NCBI RefSeq assembly: GCF_001921865.1
Contig: NZ_MSCT01000004.1
Coordinates: forward strand, 159,035 to 223,034
Source of the DNA: Pseudomonas chlororaphis
GTDB lineage: Bacteria; Pseudomonadota; Gammaproteobacteria; Pseudomonadales; Pseudomonadaceae
Direction of reading: 5' to 3'
DNA: 64,000 bases
The notes under the pieces are model-generated. The model saw only the letters and a list, made by a program, of their open reading frames with translations. It was not told the origin of the DNA and ran no database searches. The first letter of the stretch is position 1. Each line of letters opens with the position of its first letter. A program made the position numbers and the translations under genes. This document shows positions 47,555-57,446 of the stretch, piece after piece.

Positions 47555-48850
47555 TTACTCCTGATTTTCGCCACGTTCGCGGGCAATGGCCCGGTAACCG
47601 ATATCTTTGCGGTAGAAGCAGCCTTGCCAGTCGATCTTAGCTGCCAGTTGGTAAGCCTGCTGCTGCGCGGCACCCACGCTGTCGCCCAGGGCGGTGGCGC
47701 AGAGCACACGGCCACCGGAGGTTACCACTTGGCCGTCCTTGAGCGCGGTGCCGGCGTGGAAGACTTTGCCTTCCAGGCTGGCGGCCGCGTCCAGGCCTTC
47801 GATCACGGCACCTTTGGCATAGTCGCCAGGGTAGCCGCCGGCGGCCAGGACGATGCCCAGGCTCGGGCGTGGGTCCCACTGTGCCTCGACCTTGTCCAGG
47901 GCCTGGGCCAGCGCGGCTTCCACCAGCAGCACCAGGCTCGACTGCAGGCGCAGCATCACCGGCTGGGTTTCCGGGTCGCCGAAGCGGCAGTTGAATTCGA
48001 TGACTTTCGGATTGCCGGCCTTGTCGATCATCAGGCCCGCGTAGAGGAAGCCCGTGTAGACGTTGCCTTCCTCGGCCATGCCGCGCACGGTCGGCCAGAT
48101 CACCAGGTCCATCACGCGCTGGTGCACGTCGGCGGTGACCACCGGGGCCGGGGAGTAGGCGCCCATGCCGCCGGTATTCGGGCCGCTGTCGCCGTCGCCG
48201 ACGCGTTTGTGGTCCTGGCTGGTGGCCATCGGCAGCACGTTCTTGCCGTCGACCATGACGATGAAGCTGGCTTCCTCGCCGTCGAGGAACTCTTCGATCA
48301 CCACGCGCGAACCGGCGTCGCCGAAGGCATTGCCGGCCAGCATGTCGCGTACGGCGTCCTCGGCTTCGGCCAGGGTCATGGCGACGATCACGCCTTTACC
48401 AGCGGCCAGGCCGTCGGCCTTGATCACGATCGGCGCGCCTTTTTCCCGCAGGTAGGCCAGGGCTGGCTCGATCTCGGTGAAGTTCTGGTAGTCGGCGGTC
48501 GGGATCTTGTGACGCGCGAGGAAATCCTTGGTGAAGGCTTTCGAGCCTTCCAACTGCGCGGCGCCGGCGGTCGGACCAAAGCAGTCCAGGCCACGGGAGC
48601 GGAATAGGTCGACCACGCCCGCCACCAGCGGCACTTCCGGGCCGACGATGGTCAGGGCAACGTTCTTCTCGGCAAAGTCTGCCAGCTGTTCGAGGGCCAG
48701 GACGTCGATGGCGACGTTCTCGCACTTGGCCTCGATGGCGGTACCGGCGTTGCCCGGGGCAACGAAGACTTTCTCGACCCGTGGGTCCTGAGCCACTTTC
48801 CACGCCAGGGCGTGTTCGCGGCCACCGCTGCCAATGATCAACACATTCAT
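47555..48850 (-). CDS. purD: phosphoribosylamine-glycine ligase (GAR synthetase)
   Basis: 431 residues, standard length. MNVLIIGSGGREHALAWKV is the classic start; the ATP-grasp core shows PIVIKADGLAAGKGV and EEASFIVMVDGKNVLPMATS, ending in the family's C-terminal domain. It makes glycinamide ribonucleotide in purine synthesis. ATG at 48850 was chosen over upstream in-frame sequence. A large hairpin separates it from purH upstream. Confidence 0.97.
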   Translation of the reverse strand: MNVLIIGSGGREHALAWKVAQDPRVEKVFVAPGNAGTAIEAKCENVAIDVLALEQLADFAEKNVALTIVGPEVPLVAGVVDLFRSRGLDCFGPTAGAAQLEGSKAFTKDFLARHKIPTADYQNFTEIEPALAYLREKGAPIVIKADGLAAGKGVIVAMTLAEAEDAVRDMLAGNAFGDAGSRVVIEEFLDGEEASFIVMVDGKNVLPMATSQDHKRVGDGDSGPNTGGMGAYSPAPVVTADVHQRVMDLVIWPTVRGMAEEGNVYTGFLYAGLMIDKAGNPKVIEFNCRFGDPETQPVMLRLQSSLVLLVEAALAQALDKVEAQWDPRPSLGIVLAAGGYPGDYAKGAVIEGLDAAASLEGKVFHAGTALKDGQVVTSGGRVLCATALGDSVGAAQQQAYQLAAKIDWQGCFYRKDIGYRAIARERGENQE

Positions 48851-48920
48851 TTCAAAAACCTCGGATGACGCAAATTCTGTTTGAAACCTAAAGCGCTTCA
48901 CGCCCTAGGAGGTTGCAATG

Positions 48921-49021
48921 ACGCCGGTAGATGCAAGGCGGAGCCGACCTCGATGAGCGGAGTTGCCTTCTGGCAATGAGCATCATCGAGGTCGGCTCCA
49001 ACGCAGCAGATGCCGGCGTCA
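48921..49021. repeat. ~100 nt near-perfect hairpin between purH and purD
   Basis: Arms GGAGCCGACCTCGATGA (48940-48956) and TCATCGAGGTCGGCTCC (48983-48999) are perfect 17-base inverted repeats. An inner TTGCC-TTCT-GGCAA loop and outer GACGCCGG/CCGGCGTC arms extend the structure. It does not match the two other repeat families here. It may be a separate repeat family, an attenuator, or an mRNA-stability element. Confidence 0.75.
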
Positions 49022-49038
49022 GTGCGACCGTCGTCTTG

Positions 49039-50646
49039 TTAGTGGCGGAAGTGGCGCATGCCGGTGAAGACCATGGCGATGCCCGCTTCGTCGGCGGCGG
49101 CGATCACTTCGTTGTCGCGCATCGAGCCGCCAGGCTGGATCACCGCGGTGATACCGACCTTGGCCGCGTTGTCGATGCCGTCGCGGAACGGGAAGAACGC
49201 ATCGGACGCCATGACCGCGCCCTGCACTTGCAGGCCGGCGTGTTCAGCCTTGATCGCGGCAATGCGCGCGGAGTTCACGCGGCTCATCTGGCCGGCGCCG
49301 ACACCAATGGTCTGGCGGTTCTTGGCGTAGACGATGGCGTTGGACTTGACGTACTTGGCGACTTTCCAGGCGAAGATCAGGTCGTTGATTTCCTGTTCGG
49401 TCGGGGCGCGCTTAGTCACCACCTTCAGGTCTTCGCTGCCGATCATGCCGATGTCGCGGCTCTGCACCAGCAGGCCGCCGTTGACGCGCTTGTAGTCCCA
49501 GGCCGGAACGCGGTCCGCCGACCATTGGCCGCAGGCCAGCAGGCGTACGTTGGCCTTGGCGGCGACGATGGCGCGGGCTTCTTCGCTGACCGACGGCGCG
49601 ATGATCACCTCGACGAACTGACGCTCGACGATGGCCTTGGCGGTCTCGGCGTCCAGTTCACGGTTGAAGGCGATGATGCCGCCGAAGGCCGACTCGGTGT
49701 CGGTGGCGTAGGCCAGTTCGTAGGCCTGGCGGATGCCGCCTTCGGCGTCCGGGCTCACGGCCACGCCGCACGGGTTGGCGTGCTTGACGATGACGCAGGC
49801 CGGCTTGACGAAGCTCTTCACACATTCCAGCGCGGCGTCGGTGTCGGCCACGTTGTTGTACGACAGTTCCTTGCCTTGCAGCTGAGTGGCGGTGGCGATG
49901 CCGACTTCAGCAGGCTTGGCTTCCACGTAGAACGCCGCGCTCTGGTGCGGGTTCTCGCCGTAGCGCATTTCCTGGGCCTTGACGAACTGGCTGTTGAAGG
50001 TGCGCGGGAATTCGCTGCGGCCTTCGGTGGTCAAGGTCTCGGCCGCCTGGTTCACGGTGCCCATATAGTTGGCGATCATGCCGTCGTAGGCCGCGGTGTG
50101 CTCGAAGGCCTTGAGCATCAGGTCGAAACGCTGGGCGTAGGTCAGGCCGCCGGCCTTGAGGTTTTCCAGCACCTGGCCGTAGTCGCTGGCGTTGACCACG
50201 ATGGCCACGTCTTTATGGTTCTTGGCCGCCGAGCGGACCATGGTCGGGCCGCCGATGTCGATGTTCTCGATGGCGGTCGGCAGGTCGCAGCCCGGTTTGG
50301 AGATGGTGGCTTCGAAGGGGTAGAGGTTGACCGCTACCAGGTCGATCGGCTTGATGCCGTGCTCGTTCATGATGGCGTCGTCGATACCGCGACGACCGAG
50401 GATACCGCCGTGGATTTTCGGGTGCAGGGTCTTCACCCGGCCGTCCATCATTTCCGCGAAACCGGTGTAATCCGCGACTTCCACTGCGGCCACGCCGTTG
50501 TCCTGCAGCAGTTTGAAGGTCCCGCCGGTGGAGAGGATCTCCACGCCCAGGGCTTCCAGCTCCTTGGCGAATTCGAGGATCCCGGTCTTGTCGGAAACAC
50601 TGATCAAGGCGCGGCGGATCGGCAGGCGGGTAGTCTGGTCGGTCAT
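49039..50646 (-). CDS. purH: bifunctional AICAR transformylase/IMP cyclohydrolase
   Basis: 535 residues, standard length. IMP cyclohydrolase N-terminal domain: [20 protein letters not shown], then [15 protein letters not shown]. The transformylase domain contains [26 protein letters not shown], and [37 protein letters not shown] ends it. It performs the last two steps of IMP synthesis. ATG at 50646. Confidence 0.97.
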   Translation of the reverse strand: MTDQTTRLPIRRALISVSDKTGILEFAKELEALGVEILSTGGTFKLLQDNGVAAVEVADYTGFAEMMDGRVKTLHPKIHGGILGRRGIDDAIMNEHGIKPIDLVAVNLYPFEATISKPGCDLPTAIENIDIGGPTMVRSAAKNHKDVAIVVNASDYGQVLENLKAGGLTYAQRFDLMLKAFEHTAAYDGMIANYMGTVNQAAETLTTEGRSEFPRTFNSQFVKAQEMRYGENPHQSAAFYVEAKPAEVGIATATQLQGKELSYNNVADTDAALECVKSFVKPACVIVKHANPCGVAVSPDAEGGIRQAYELAYATDTESAFGGIIAFNRELDAETAKAIVERQFVEVIIAPSVSEEARAIVAAKANVRLLACGQWSADRVPAWDYKRVNGGLLVQSRDIGMIGSEDLKVVTKRAPTEQEINDLIFAWKVAKYVKSNAIVYAKNRQTIGVGAGQMSRVNSARIAAIKAEHAGLQVQGAVMASDAFFPFRDGIDNAAKVGITAVIQPGGSMRDNEVIAAADEAGIAMVFTGMRHFRH

Positions 50647-50701
50647 CTCAATTTCCATCAAAAGCAAAGGATGTCAGCAAAAAAAGCGACCAGTTTTAGG
50701 T

Positions 50702-50835
50702 TCTGTACGCAAACTGCCTGCGCGACGATCATGCTGCGTTAAAAACAGGCTCGGAATGCTCATTTAGTGGACTAAACTCCGCTTCCTCGCCTGTTTTGCC
50801 TTGCCTGATCGCCGTTCGGCGAGTTTTCGTACAGA
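50702..50835. mobile_element. 134 bp MITE-like element between fis and purH
   Basis: Bounded by terminal inverted repeats TCTGTACGCAAACT (50702-50715) and AGTTTTCGTACAGA (50822-50835), which match 13 of 14 when one is reversed. There is no open frame. The inner part has a CGCCGTTCGGCG hairpin. The size and termini fit a MITE or a Pseudomonas dispersed repeat; no clear target-site duplication was seen. Confidence 0.6.
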
Positions 50836-50867
50836 CCCTGGGGCGCCTTTCTGGTTTGATTGAATGC

Positions 50868-51188
50868 TTACAGCAAATCGTACTGCTTGAGTTTCTTGCG
50901 CAGGGTGCCGCGGTTCAGACCGAGCAGCTCGCTGGCTTTGGTCTGGTTGCCCTTGACGTAGTTCATCACGCTTTCGAGCAACGGAGCCTCGACTTCGGAG
51001 AGCACCAGGTTGTACACGTCCGTGACGGCCGCGCCCTCAAGGTGGGCGAAATAATTGTGCAGCGCCTTCTCGACACTCCCGCGAAGGGTCTGGCCTTCTT
51101 CGCTCGGTGTATTGAGGTGCTGTTTCAAATTCACGTTGTCGCTCACGGGTGCTGTTCCACTCACTAAAGTCTCGGTCATCATCGTCAC
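50868..51188 (-). CDS. fis: DNA-binding protein Fis
   Basis: 106 residues; the C-terminal helix-turn-helix [20 protein letters not shown] is near-identical across Fis proteins. The N-terminal ~30 residues ([20 protein letters not shown]) match the longer Pseudomonas form. The GTG start at 51188 overlaps the dusB stop; ATG codons at 51182 and 51179 are alternatives. Fis bends DNA and activates rRNA promoters in fast growth. It is co-transcribed after dusB, as in enterobacteria. Confidence 0.95.
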   Translation of the reverse strand: MTMMTETLVSGTAPVSDNVNLKQHLNTPSEEGQTLRGSVEKALHNYFAHLEGAAVTDVYNLVLSEVEAPLLESVMNYVKGNQTKASELLGLNRGTLRKKLKQYDLL

Positions 51189-52198
51189 GCGGCCACCCCC
51201 TCTCCGTCCCCTGTCACCAGGCTCTTGTAACGCTCGGCAAAGAACTCACGAACGTTGGCGCACTGTGCTTCCGTATCGTCCAAACGATTGAAGTGGGCGC
51301 GAAACTCCCTGGCGCCCGGCAGGGTTGCGAGGTACCAGCCCACATGCTTGCGAGCAATGCGTACGCCCATGACATCCCCATAAAAGGCATGCAGCGCGGC
51401 CAGGTGCTCAAGCAGAATACGTTCCACTTCGAGCAGCTCCGGTGCCGGCAGGGTTTGTCCGGTACGCAGGAAATGCTCGATCTCGCGAAAAATCCATGGC
51501 CGCCCCTGGGCGGCCCGGCCGATCAACAGCCCGTCGGCGCCGGTTGCGTCGAGGACGTAGCGGGCCTTTGCGGGTGAGTCGATATCGCCGTTGGCGAAGA
51601 CCGGTATCGACACCGCCTGCTTGATCGCGGCGATGGTGTCGTACTCGGCCTCGCCGGTGTACAGATCGGCCCGGGTCCGACCATGGACCGCCAGCGCCGT
51701 GATGCCAGCCTGCTCGGCGATCTTCGCCACCGTCAGGCCATTCTTGTTTTCCCGGTCCCAGCCGGTACGGATCTTCAGGGTGACCGGTACATCGACTGCG
51801 GCCACCACGGCCTGCAGGATCTCGTTCACCAGATCTTCATCTTTCAGTAACGCGGAACCGGCGGCCTTGTTGCAGACCTTCTTCGCCGGACAACCCATGT
51901 TGATATCAATAATCTGCGCGCCCAACTCGACGTTGGCACGGGCGGCATCCGCCAGCATCTGCGCGTCGCCACCGGCGATCTGCACCGAGCGCGGCTCGGG
52001 ATCGCCCTCGTGGATCATGCGCAGGCGCGATTTGCGGCTGTTCCACAAACTCATGTCGCTGGTGACCATTTCCGAGACTACAAGGCCTGCACCCAACCGC
52101 TTGCAAAGCTGACGAAAGGGCTGGTCGGTGACGCCCGCCATGGGGGCGAGAATCAAGCCGTTGTGCAATGTATATGGGCCGATGCGTACCGCCGACAT
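51185..52198 (-). CDS. dusB: tRNA-dihydrouridine synthase B
   Basis: 337 residues, FMN-dependent TIM barrel. [20 protein letters not shown] is the N-terminal FMN segment; [19 protein letters not shown] holds the catalytic Cys; [20 protein letters not shown] follows. It reduces U17-type uridines in tRNA. It overlaps the fis start, so the dusB-fis operon is intact. ATG at 52198. Confidence 0.96.
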   Translation of the reverse strand: MSAVRIGPYTLHNGLILAPMAGVTDQPFRQLCKRLGAGLVVSEMVTSDMSLWNSRKSRLRMIHEGDPEPRSVQIAGGDAQMLADAARANVELGAQIIDINMGCPAKKVCNKAAGSALLKDEDLVNEILQAVVAAVDVPVTLKIRTGWDRENKNGLTVAKIAEQAGITALAVHGRTRADLYTGEAEYDTIAAIKQAVSIPVFANGDIDSPAKARYVLDATGADGLLIGRAAQGRPWIFREIEHFLRTGQTLPAPELLEVERILLEHLAALHAFYGDVMGVRIARKHVGWYLATLPGAREFRAHFNRLDDTEAQCANVREFFAERYKSLVTGDGEGVAA

Positions 52199-52394
52199 AG
52201 GACTTCCCTGTTGTGGGGCCGGATCATGAGAGTTCGAAAAAGGGTTGGCATGATACCCGCTCTCGATGACCGGATAAAGGCTGAATTGGATAAAATCTGA
52301 ACAGTTATTCTGTTATTGCCAACGGTTTGGTCCACCGCGCAGCAGTCAGAAAACCGCCGTCAATCCAGCATGGCCTCTGGTCGGGCGGGGCGCT

Positions 52395-53627
52395 TCACTC
52401 GGGCGAGTGGAAGCTCAGGCTGTAGTTGACGGCCTTGGGGCCCGGATCGAGGATGTCCAGCGCGATATGGATCGGCGTCTGCGGCGGCATCTCCGACACG
52501 CCTTCGAGTTCGCCTTTCACGTATTCGCCGGGCTTGAAGCGACGGCTGGCGATCAGTTGGCCGTTGAGGTCGGCGAAGCGCAACTCCAGCAGCGGGAAGG
52601 GTTGGGAGAACGGCGCGCGGTTATAGATGATTGCGTCCACCACCAGTGCGCCGCTGAAGTCCGGGTGGCTGCGCACCACCAGGTTGCTGCTTTTGATGCG
52701 GTCGATATCGACCTTCGACGGCACGGTGCAACCGAGCTGTGGGCACAGTTGCTGGAACCAGGGGCGGTACTGGTCCTGGCGGGCCAGTTCCTCGAAGTGA
52801 TAGGCAATGTACTGGCCCGCCAGACCGGCGGCGGCCAGCAGGATCAGCAGGCTCCAGAGCAGGCGGCGGCCCCAGGGCGAACGGCGCTTTTGCCAGTCCA
52901 GCTGGATCGGGTCGTCTTCCAGCTCCAGCAGCGCGGCCTCCGGTGCTTCGGGTTCGCTGCGCCCACGCTTGTTGCGCGGTGCCGGTGCGACCGGCGGCTC
53001 GATGTCGTCGGGCTCGTCGACGCGCAGCGGAGCGTGCTGAGGCATGGGTTCCAGGTCGTCCAGCTGCAGGGACGGCACCTTGGGTTCGTCTTCCAGGTCG
53101 TCCAGGCTGAACGACAGTGAGGGTTCGGTGCGCCCGGACCGGTCGGCGGCTGGCTGCCCGGGTTTTTCATCGAGTTCGTCGCTGGCGCCTGGCGCCTGGC
53201 TGAACAGGCCGTCGGGCCAGTGTTCTTCATCGGCGTCCGGCTGGTCGCGGCGCGCGCTGAGGCTGTCTTCCCGCGGTGCGCGCTCCTGGCCGAAGGCCTT
53301 GGTCGGCTGGATTTCCCGTTGCTCGAGCTTGGCCAGTTCCTCGTCGAGGTCGAGGTTGTCCAGGTCCAGCTCGGCGGCGTTCCACTGTTTCTGGTTGATG
53401 GCGCGCTGCGCTGGAACCTGAGGCTCGGCGGCCTCTGGTGGCTCGGCACTGGCCGGAGCGGGAGGCGCATCCTTGCTGGCGCGTTGCTCGAGCAACTGCC
53501 GAGCGGCGTTGAAAACCTGCAGGCACGAACCGCACCGCACCACGCCACGGGCCACGCTCAGTTGGGCGTGGCTCACGCGAAAGCTGGTCTGGCAATGCGG
53601 GCACTGGGTGACGAAACTGTCGGTCAT
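52395..53627 (-). CDS. DUF3426 zinc-ribbon membrane protein
   Basis: 410 residues. An N-terminal MJ0042-type zinc ribbon (CPHCQTSFRV and CGSCLQVFNA, C-x2-C twice) is followed by a long acidic, Pro-rich low-complexity region (about 40-260), one transmembrane helix ([20 protein letters not shown]), and the DUF3426 C-terminal domain. Function is unknown; similar genes sit between prmA and dusB in other pseudomonads. Confidence 0.88.
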   Translation of the reverse strand: MTDSFVTQCPHCQTSFRVSHAQLSVARGVVRCGSCLQVFNAARQLLEQRASKDAPPAPASAEPPEAAEPQVPAQRAINQKQWNAAELDLDNLDLDEELAKLEQREIQPTKAFGQERAPREDSLSARRDQPDADEEHWPDGLFSQAPGASDELDEKPGQPAADRSGRTEPSLSFSLDDLEDEPKVPSLQLDDLEPMPQHAPLRVDEPDDIEPPVAPAPRNKRGRSEPEAPEAALLELEDDPIQLDWQKRRSPWGRRLLWSLLILLAAAGLAGQYIAYHFEELARQDQYRPWFQQLCPQLGCTVPSKVDIDRIKSSNLVVRSHPDFSGALVVDAIIYNRAPFSQPFPLLELRFADLNGQLIASRRFKPGEYVKGELEGVSEMPPQTPIHIALDILDPGPKAVNYSLSFHSPE

Positions 53628-53657
53628 GCGGCGATCCGGTTTATGCAGGCGGCCATT

Positions 53658-54536
53658 CTAGCGCCGACGGCCGGTGATGCGTACCCAGCCATCGAGATTG
53701 GCGATCGGATCCAGGTCGAAGTCCTGGGCATAGGCGGCGGCGACTTCTTCGCCCTGTTCGGCGAGGATGCCCGATAGCGCCAGGCGCCCGCCGCTCTTGA
53801 CCAGGCTGGACAGCTGCGGCGCCAGGGACACCAGCGGGCCGGCGAGGATGTTGGCGACCACGACATCGGCCTGGACCTGCGGCAGGTCTTGCGGCAAGTA
53901 GAGCGGGAACAGCGCGTCGGCGATATTGTTGCGCCCGGCGTTGTCGCGGGAGGCTTCCAGGGCCTGCACATCGATGTCGGTCCCCACCGCCTGCTTGGCG
54001 CCCAGCAGCAGGGCGGCGATCGCCAGGATCCCCGAGCCGCAGCCGAAATCCAGCACGTTGCAGTCTTTCAGGTCCTGGCCGTCGAGCCATTGCAGGCACA
54101 GCGCGGTGGTCGGGTGGGTGCCGGTGCCGAAGGCCAGGCCCGGGTCGAGCAGCAGGTTGACCGCGTCCGGCTCGGGGGCGGCGTGCCAGCTCGGGACGAT
54201 CCACAGGCGCTGGCCGAAGCGCATCGGCTGGAAGTTGTCCATCCAGCTGCGTTCCCAGTCCTGGTCTTCGATCACTTCGCTGTGGTGTTCGGGCAGCGGG
54301 CTGCCGGTCAGCAGTTCGAGGTGGGCCAGCACGCTGGCGGCCTCGGTGCCGTCTTCGAACAGGGCCAGCAGATGGGTGTGATTCCACAGCGGGGTGGTGT
54401 TGAGTTCCGGCTCGAAGATCGGCTGGTCTTCGGCGTCCATGAAGGTCACCGATACGGCGCCTACTTCGAGAAAAGCGTCTTCGTAGGTTTCGGCCTGTTC
54501 TGGGCTGATGGCGAGACGGACTTGCAGCCAAGGCAT
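53658..54536 (-). CDS. prmA: ribosomal protein L11 methyltransferase
   Basis: 292 residues from ATG 54536. The opening [20 protein letters not shown] and the SAM loop [20 protein letters not shown] identify PrmA, with the later [10 protein letters not shown] motif. It trimethylates ribosomal protein L11. It belongs to the aroQ-accB-accC-prmA group, though a BIME and terminator separate it from accC. Confidence 0.96.
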   Translation of the reverse strand: MPWLQVRLAISPEQAETYEDAFLEVGAVSVTFMDAEDQPIFEPELNTTPLWNHTHLLALFEDGTEAASVLAHLELLTGSPLPEHHSEVIEDQDWERSWMDNFQPMRFGQRLWIVPSWHAAPEPDAVNLLLDPGLAFGTGTHPTTALCLQWLDGQDLKDCNVLDFGCGSGILAIAALLLGAKQAVGTDIDVQALEASRDNAGRNNIADALFPLYLPQDLPQVQADVVVANILAGPLVSLAPQLSSLVKSGGRLALSGILAEQGEEVAAAYAQDFDLDPIANLDGWVRITGRRR

Positions 54537-54660
54537 GGCGGGCACCTTTGAAATATGTAGTGTGCAGCCTAGCGGGCTGCGAGAAGCGCGCAAGTTTACG
54601 CGAGCAGGAGGCAGAAGACGACATGGAAGGCGCCATTTCCGCGTGCCGACACCGCCTCTC

Positions 54661-54747
54661 TGCAGGAGCGAGCTTGCTCGCGATCCGCGCAGCGGCCATT
54701 ACCGGCATTACCCGATAATCGCTATCGCGAGCAAGCTCGCTCCTACA
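54661..54747. repeat. REP pair (BIME)
   Basis: GCAGGAGCGAGCTTGCTCGC and ATCGCGAGCAAGCTCGCTCC, facing, in the accC-prmA gap. Confidence 0.87.
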
Positions 54748-54765
54748 AGGTTTTCGCCAGAAACG

Positions 54766-54791
54766 ACAAGGCCGCTCGAAAGCGGCCTTGT
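54766..54791 (-). terminator. intrinsic terminator of accC
   Basis: ACAAGGCCGCT-CGAA-AGCGGCCTTGT is a perfect 11-bp stem with a tetraloop, 18 bases beyond the accC stop, followed on the minus strand by a modest U-rich CGTTTCT. It probably ends the aroQ-accB-accC transcript. Confidence 0.75.
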
Positions 54792-54808
54792 CGATACAGG
54801 CGGTGCGA

Positions 54809-56164
54809 TCAGTGCTGACCGGCCAGCTTGTGTTCCAGGTAGTGAATGTTCACACCACCCTTGCAGAAGCCTTCGTCGCGGGTCAGGTCGCGGTGCAGCG
54901 GGATGTTGGTCTTGATCCCGTCGACCACGATTTCGTCCAGCGCATTGCGCATGCGCGCCATGGCTTCCTCACGGGTGGCCCCGTAAGTGATCAGCTTGCC
55001 GATCAACGAGTCGTAGTTCGGCGGAACCGCGTAACCGCTGTACAGGTGCGAGTCGACGCGCACGCCATTGCCGCCCGGAGCATGGAAATGCTTGACCGTG
55101 CCTGGGCTTGGCATGAAGGTTTTCGGGTCTTCGGCGTTGATCCGGCATTCCAGGGAATGGCCGCGAATGACCACGTCCTTCTGGGAGAACGACAGCTTGT
55201 TGCCAGCGGCGATGCTCAGCATCTCCTTGACGATGTCGATGCCCGTGACCATTTCCGATACCGGGTGTTCTACCTGCACGCGAGTGTTCATCTCGATGAA
55301 GTAGAAACGACCGTTCTCGTACAGGAACTCGAAGGTGCCGGCACCGCGGTAGCCGATGTCGATGCACGCCTTGACGCAGCGGGCGAAGACTTCCTGGCGA
55401 GCGGTTTCGTCGATGCCCGGGGCCGGCGCTTCTTCAAGCACCTTCTGGTGGCGACGCTGCAGGGAGCAGTCGCGGTCGCCCAGGTGGATCGCATTGCCCT
55501 GGCCGTCGGACAGTACCTGGACTTCCACGTGGCGTGGGTTGGTCAGGAACTTCTCCAGATAGACCATCGGGTTGCCGAACGCCGCGCCTGCTTCGGAGCG
55601 GGTCAGCTTGGCCGAGGCGATCAGGTCTTCTTCCTTGTGCACCACACGCATGCCGCGACCACCGCCGCCGCCAGCGGCCTTGATGATCACCGGGTAGCCG
55701 ACTTCACGGCCGATGCGCAGGGCGGTTTCTTCGTCTTCCGGCAGCGGGCCGTCGGAACCTGGAACCGTCGGTACGCCGGCAGCGATCATGGCGTGCTTGG
55801 CCGATACCTTGTCGCCCATCAGGCGAATGGTCTCGGCTTTCGGGCCGATGAAGGCGAAGCCGGAGTTCTCGACCTGTTCGGCGAAGTCGGCGTTTTCCGC
55901 GAGGAAGCCGTAGCCTGGGTGGATGGCGGTGGCGCCAGTCACTTCGGCGGCCGCGATGATCGCCGGAATGTGCAGGTAGGAGTGCGCGGCGGAAGCCGGG
56001 CCGATGCAGACGGATTCGTCTGCCAGACCCAGGTGCATCAGTTCCTTGTCGGCCTTGGAGTAAACGGCGACGGTCTTGATGCCCATCTCTTTGCAGGCAC
56101 GCAGGATCCGCAGGGCGATTTCACCGCGGTTGGCGATCAGAACTTTTTCCAACTTCGCAGACAT
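54809..56164 (-). CDS. accC: acetyl-CoA carboxylase, biotin carboxylase subunit
   Basis: 451 residues. [20 protein letters not shown] start, ATP-grasp glycine loop [20 protein letters not shown], catalytic [20 protein letters not shown]. It carboxylates the biotin on AccB, the first committed step of fatty acid synthesis. ATG at 56164 lies 17 bases after the accB stop. An in-frame upstream start seven codons earlier is less likely. Confidence 0.97.
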   Translation of the reverse strand: MSAKLEKVLIANRGEIALRILRACKEMGIKTVAVYSKADKELMHLGLADESVCIGPASAAHSYLHIPAIIAAAEVTGATAIHPGYGFLAENADFAEQVENSGFAFIGPKAETIRLMGDKVSAKHAMIAAGVPTVPGSDGPLPEDEETALRIGREVGYPVIIKAAGGGGGRGMRVVHKEEDLIASAKLTRSEAGAAFGNPMVYLEKFLTNPRHVEVQVLSDGQGNAIHLGDRDCSLQRRHQKVLEEAPAPGIDETARQEVFARCVKACIDIGYRGAGTFEFLYENGRFYFIEMNTRVQVEHPVSEMVTGIDIVKEMLSIAAGNKLSFSQKDVVIRGHSLECRINAEDPKTFMPSPGTVKHFHAPGGNGVRVDSHLYSGYAVPPNYDSLIGKLITYGATREEAMARMRNALDEIVVDGIKTNIPLHRDLTRDEGFCKGGVNIHYLEHKLAGQH

Positions 56165-56181
56165 CGTTGGCTCTCCGCGGT

Positions 56182-56643
56182 TCAAACGATGGTGAACAGC
56201 GGTTGGTCGTACTCAACCGGCTGGCCGTCTTCGACGAGGATGGATTCGATCACACCGCTGGTTTCAGCTTCGATGTGGTTCATCATCTTCATGGCTTCGA
56301 CGATGCACAGGGTGTCGCCTTTCTTCACGCTCTGGCCGACTTCAACGAAGGCTGGCGAGGTTGGCGAGGATTTGCGATAGAAGGTGCCGACCATCGGCGA
56401 ACGGGCAACGGTGCCGTTCAGCGCTGGGGCAGCCGGAGCTGCGGGGGCGGCAGCGGCGGCTGGAGCGGCAGCGGCAGGTGCGGCGGCCGGAGCAGCCATC
56501 GGGGCCGGTGCGTAGTATTGCTGGGCTGGAGTCTTGCTGTGACGGCTGATGCGTACGGACTCTTCGCCTTCCTTGATCTCGAGCTCGTCGATGCCGGACT
56601 CTTCCAGCAGTTCGATCAGTTTCTTAACTTTACGGATATCCAT
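56182..56643 (-). CDS. accB: acetyl-CoA carboxylase, biotin carboxyl carrier protein
   Basis: 153 residues. Starts [20 protein letters not shown]; an Ala/Pro-rich linker (about residues 38-78) leads to the biotinyl domain with the biotinylated Lys in [12 protein letters not shown]. It is the mobile carrier between AccC and AccAD. It lies 48 bases after aroQ, in the conserved aroQ-accB-accC order. Confidence 0.97.
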   Translation of the reverse strand: MDIRKVKKLIELLEESGIDELEIKEGEESVRISRHSKTPAQQYYAPAPMAAPAAAPAAAAPAAAAAPAAPAAPALNGTVARSPMVGTFYRKSSPTSPAFVEVGQSVKKGDTLCIVEAMKMMNHIEAETSGVIESILVEDGQPVEYDQPLFTIV

Positions 56644-56691
56644 GAATCATCAACTCCCAAGGGTCGGTCAGGGGCGTTTATTACTTGTCGT

Positions 56692-57144
56692 TCAAGCTGT
56701 CGCTTGTCGTTCAAGCTGTTCTAAGGCGGCCTCCAGGGCCAGTCGGTAACCGCTGGCGCCAAGGCCGCAGATCACTCCCACCGCAACGTCGGAGAAGTAG
56801 GAGTGATGGCGGAAAGGTTCGCGTTTGTGCACGTTGGACAAATGCACTTCGATGAATGGGATGCTCACCGCCAGCAGCGCGTCACGTAATGCGACACTTG
56901 TATGCGTAAAAGCTGCTGGATTGATCAGAATGAAGTCCACGCCTTCATCGCGGGCGGCATGGATACGGTCGATCAATTCATACTCGGCGTTGCTTTGCAG
57001 GTAGAGCAAATGGTGGCCGGCCTCGCGTGCCTGGCGTTCCAGGTCCTGGTTGATCTGGGCCAGGGTGGTCGCGCCGTAGACGCCCGGTTCGCGGGTGCCG
57101 AGCAGGTTGAGGTTGGGGCCGTGAAGCACCAGTAGGGTCGCCAT
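56692..57144 (-). CDS. aroQ: type II 3-dehydroquinate dehydratase
   Basis: 150 residues. [20 protein letters not shown] carries the conserved active-site Asn and Arg; the catalytic Tyr follows the REPGVYG segment; [16 protein letters not shown] and [20 protein letters not shown] complete the active site. It dehydrates 3-dehydroquinate in the shikimate pathway as a dodecamer. ATG at 57144. Confidence 0.97.
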   Translation of the reverse strand: MATLLVLHGPNLNLLGTREPGVYGATTLAQINQDLERQAREAGHHLLYLQSNAEYELIDRIHAARDEGVDFILINPAAFTHTSVALRDALLAVSIPFIEVHLSNVHKREPFRHHSYFSDVAVGVICGLGASGYRLALEAALEQLERQATA

Positions 57145-57297
57145 CTGCTGTTCCTTGTTGTCGCGCAGTTATTCGAGTGTGCTGTTATCAGAACCCGGCG
57201 ACTATGCCGCAAAGCCTTTGTGACTGTCCAGTTCTCTGCAATAGGCAGCACGATGACCGATGTTTAGCCTAAATGTGTGACTAAGTGACTAAATCCG

Positions 57298-57405
57298 GTC
57301 ATTTGCCGAAGCAATGCGTTCGGCGAAGTTCGCCGCGTCGATTTCGCCGATGACCCGCACATTGCTGCGTTCTACGTGTTCTTTGCCGAGAAACATCAGC
57401 GCCGG
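57298..57405 (-). pseudogene. C-terminal remnant of dsbD (dipZ)
   Basis: On the minus strand an in-frame tail reads PPPALMFLGKEHVERSNVRV, then IGEIDAANFAERIASANDRI and a TAG stop at 57298. It resembles the end of DsbD thiol-disulfide proteins (GPPxxLFF...R..R..G...A..F...L). No start or upstream thioredoxin/CxxC region remains; coding similarity fades at about 57405, only ~40 bases from the chemoreceptor stop. In PAO1 I recall dipZ (PA4845) in this position. The rest of the 302-base gap (57145-57297) is the aroQ upstream region with no other feature seen. Confidence 0.55.
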
Positions 57406-57446
57406 CGGTGGCGACCAGCGAGCCTGGGGGCGGGGTCGGGCGATGG

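Noticed and set aside
48918..48956. 12-codon ORF with a strong AGGAGG, plus strand, between purD and purH
   Set aside because: It is opposite to both pur genes, lies in the hairpin arm, and is too short to support.
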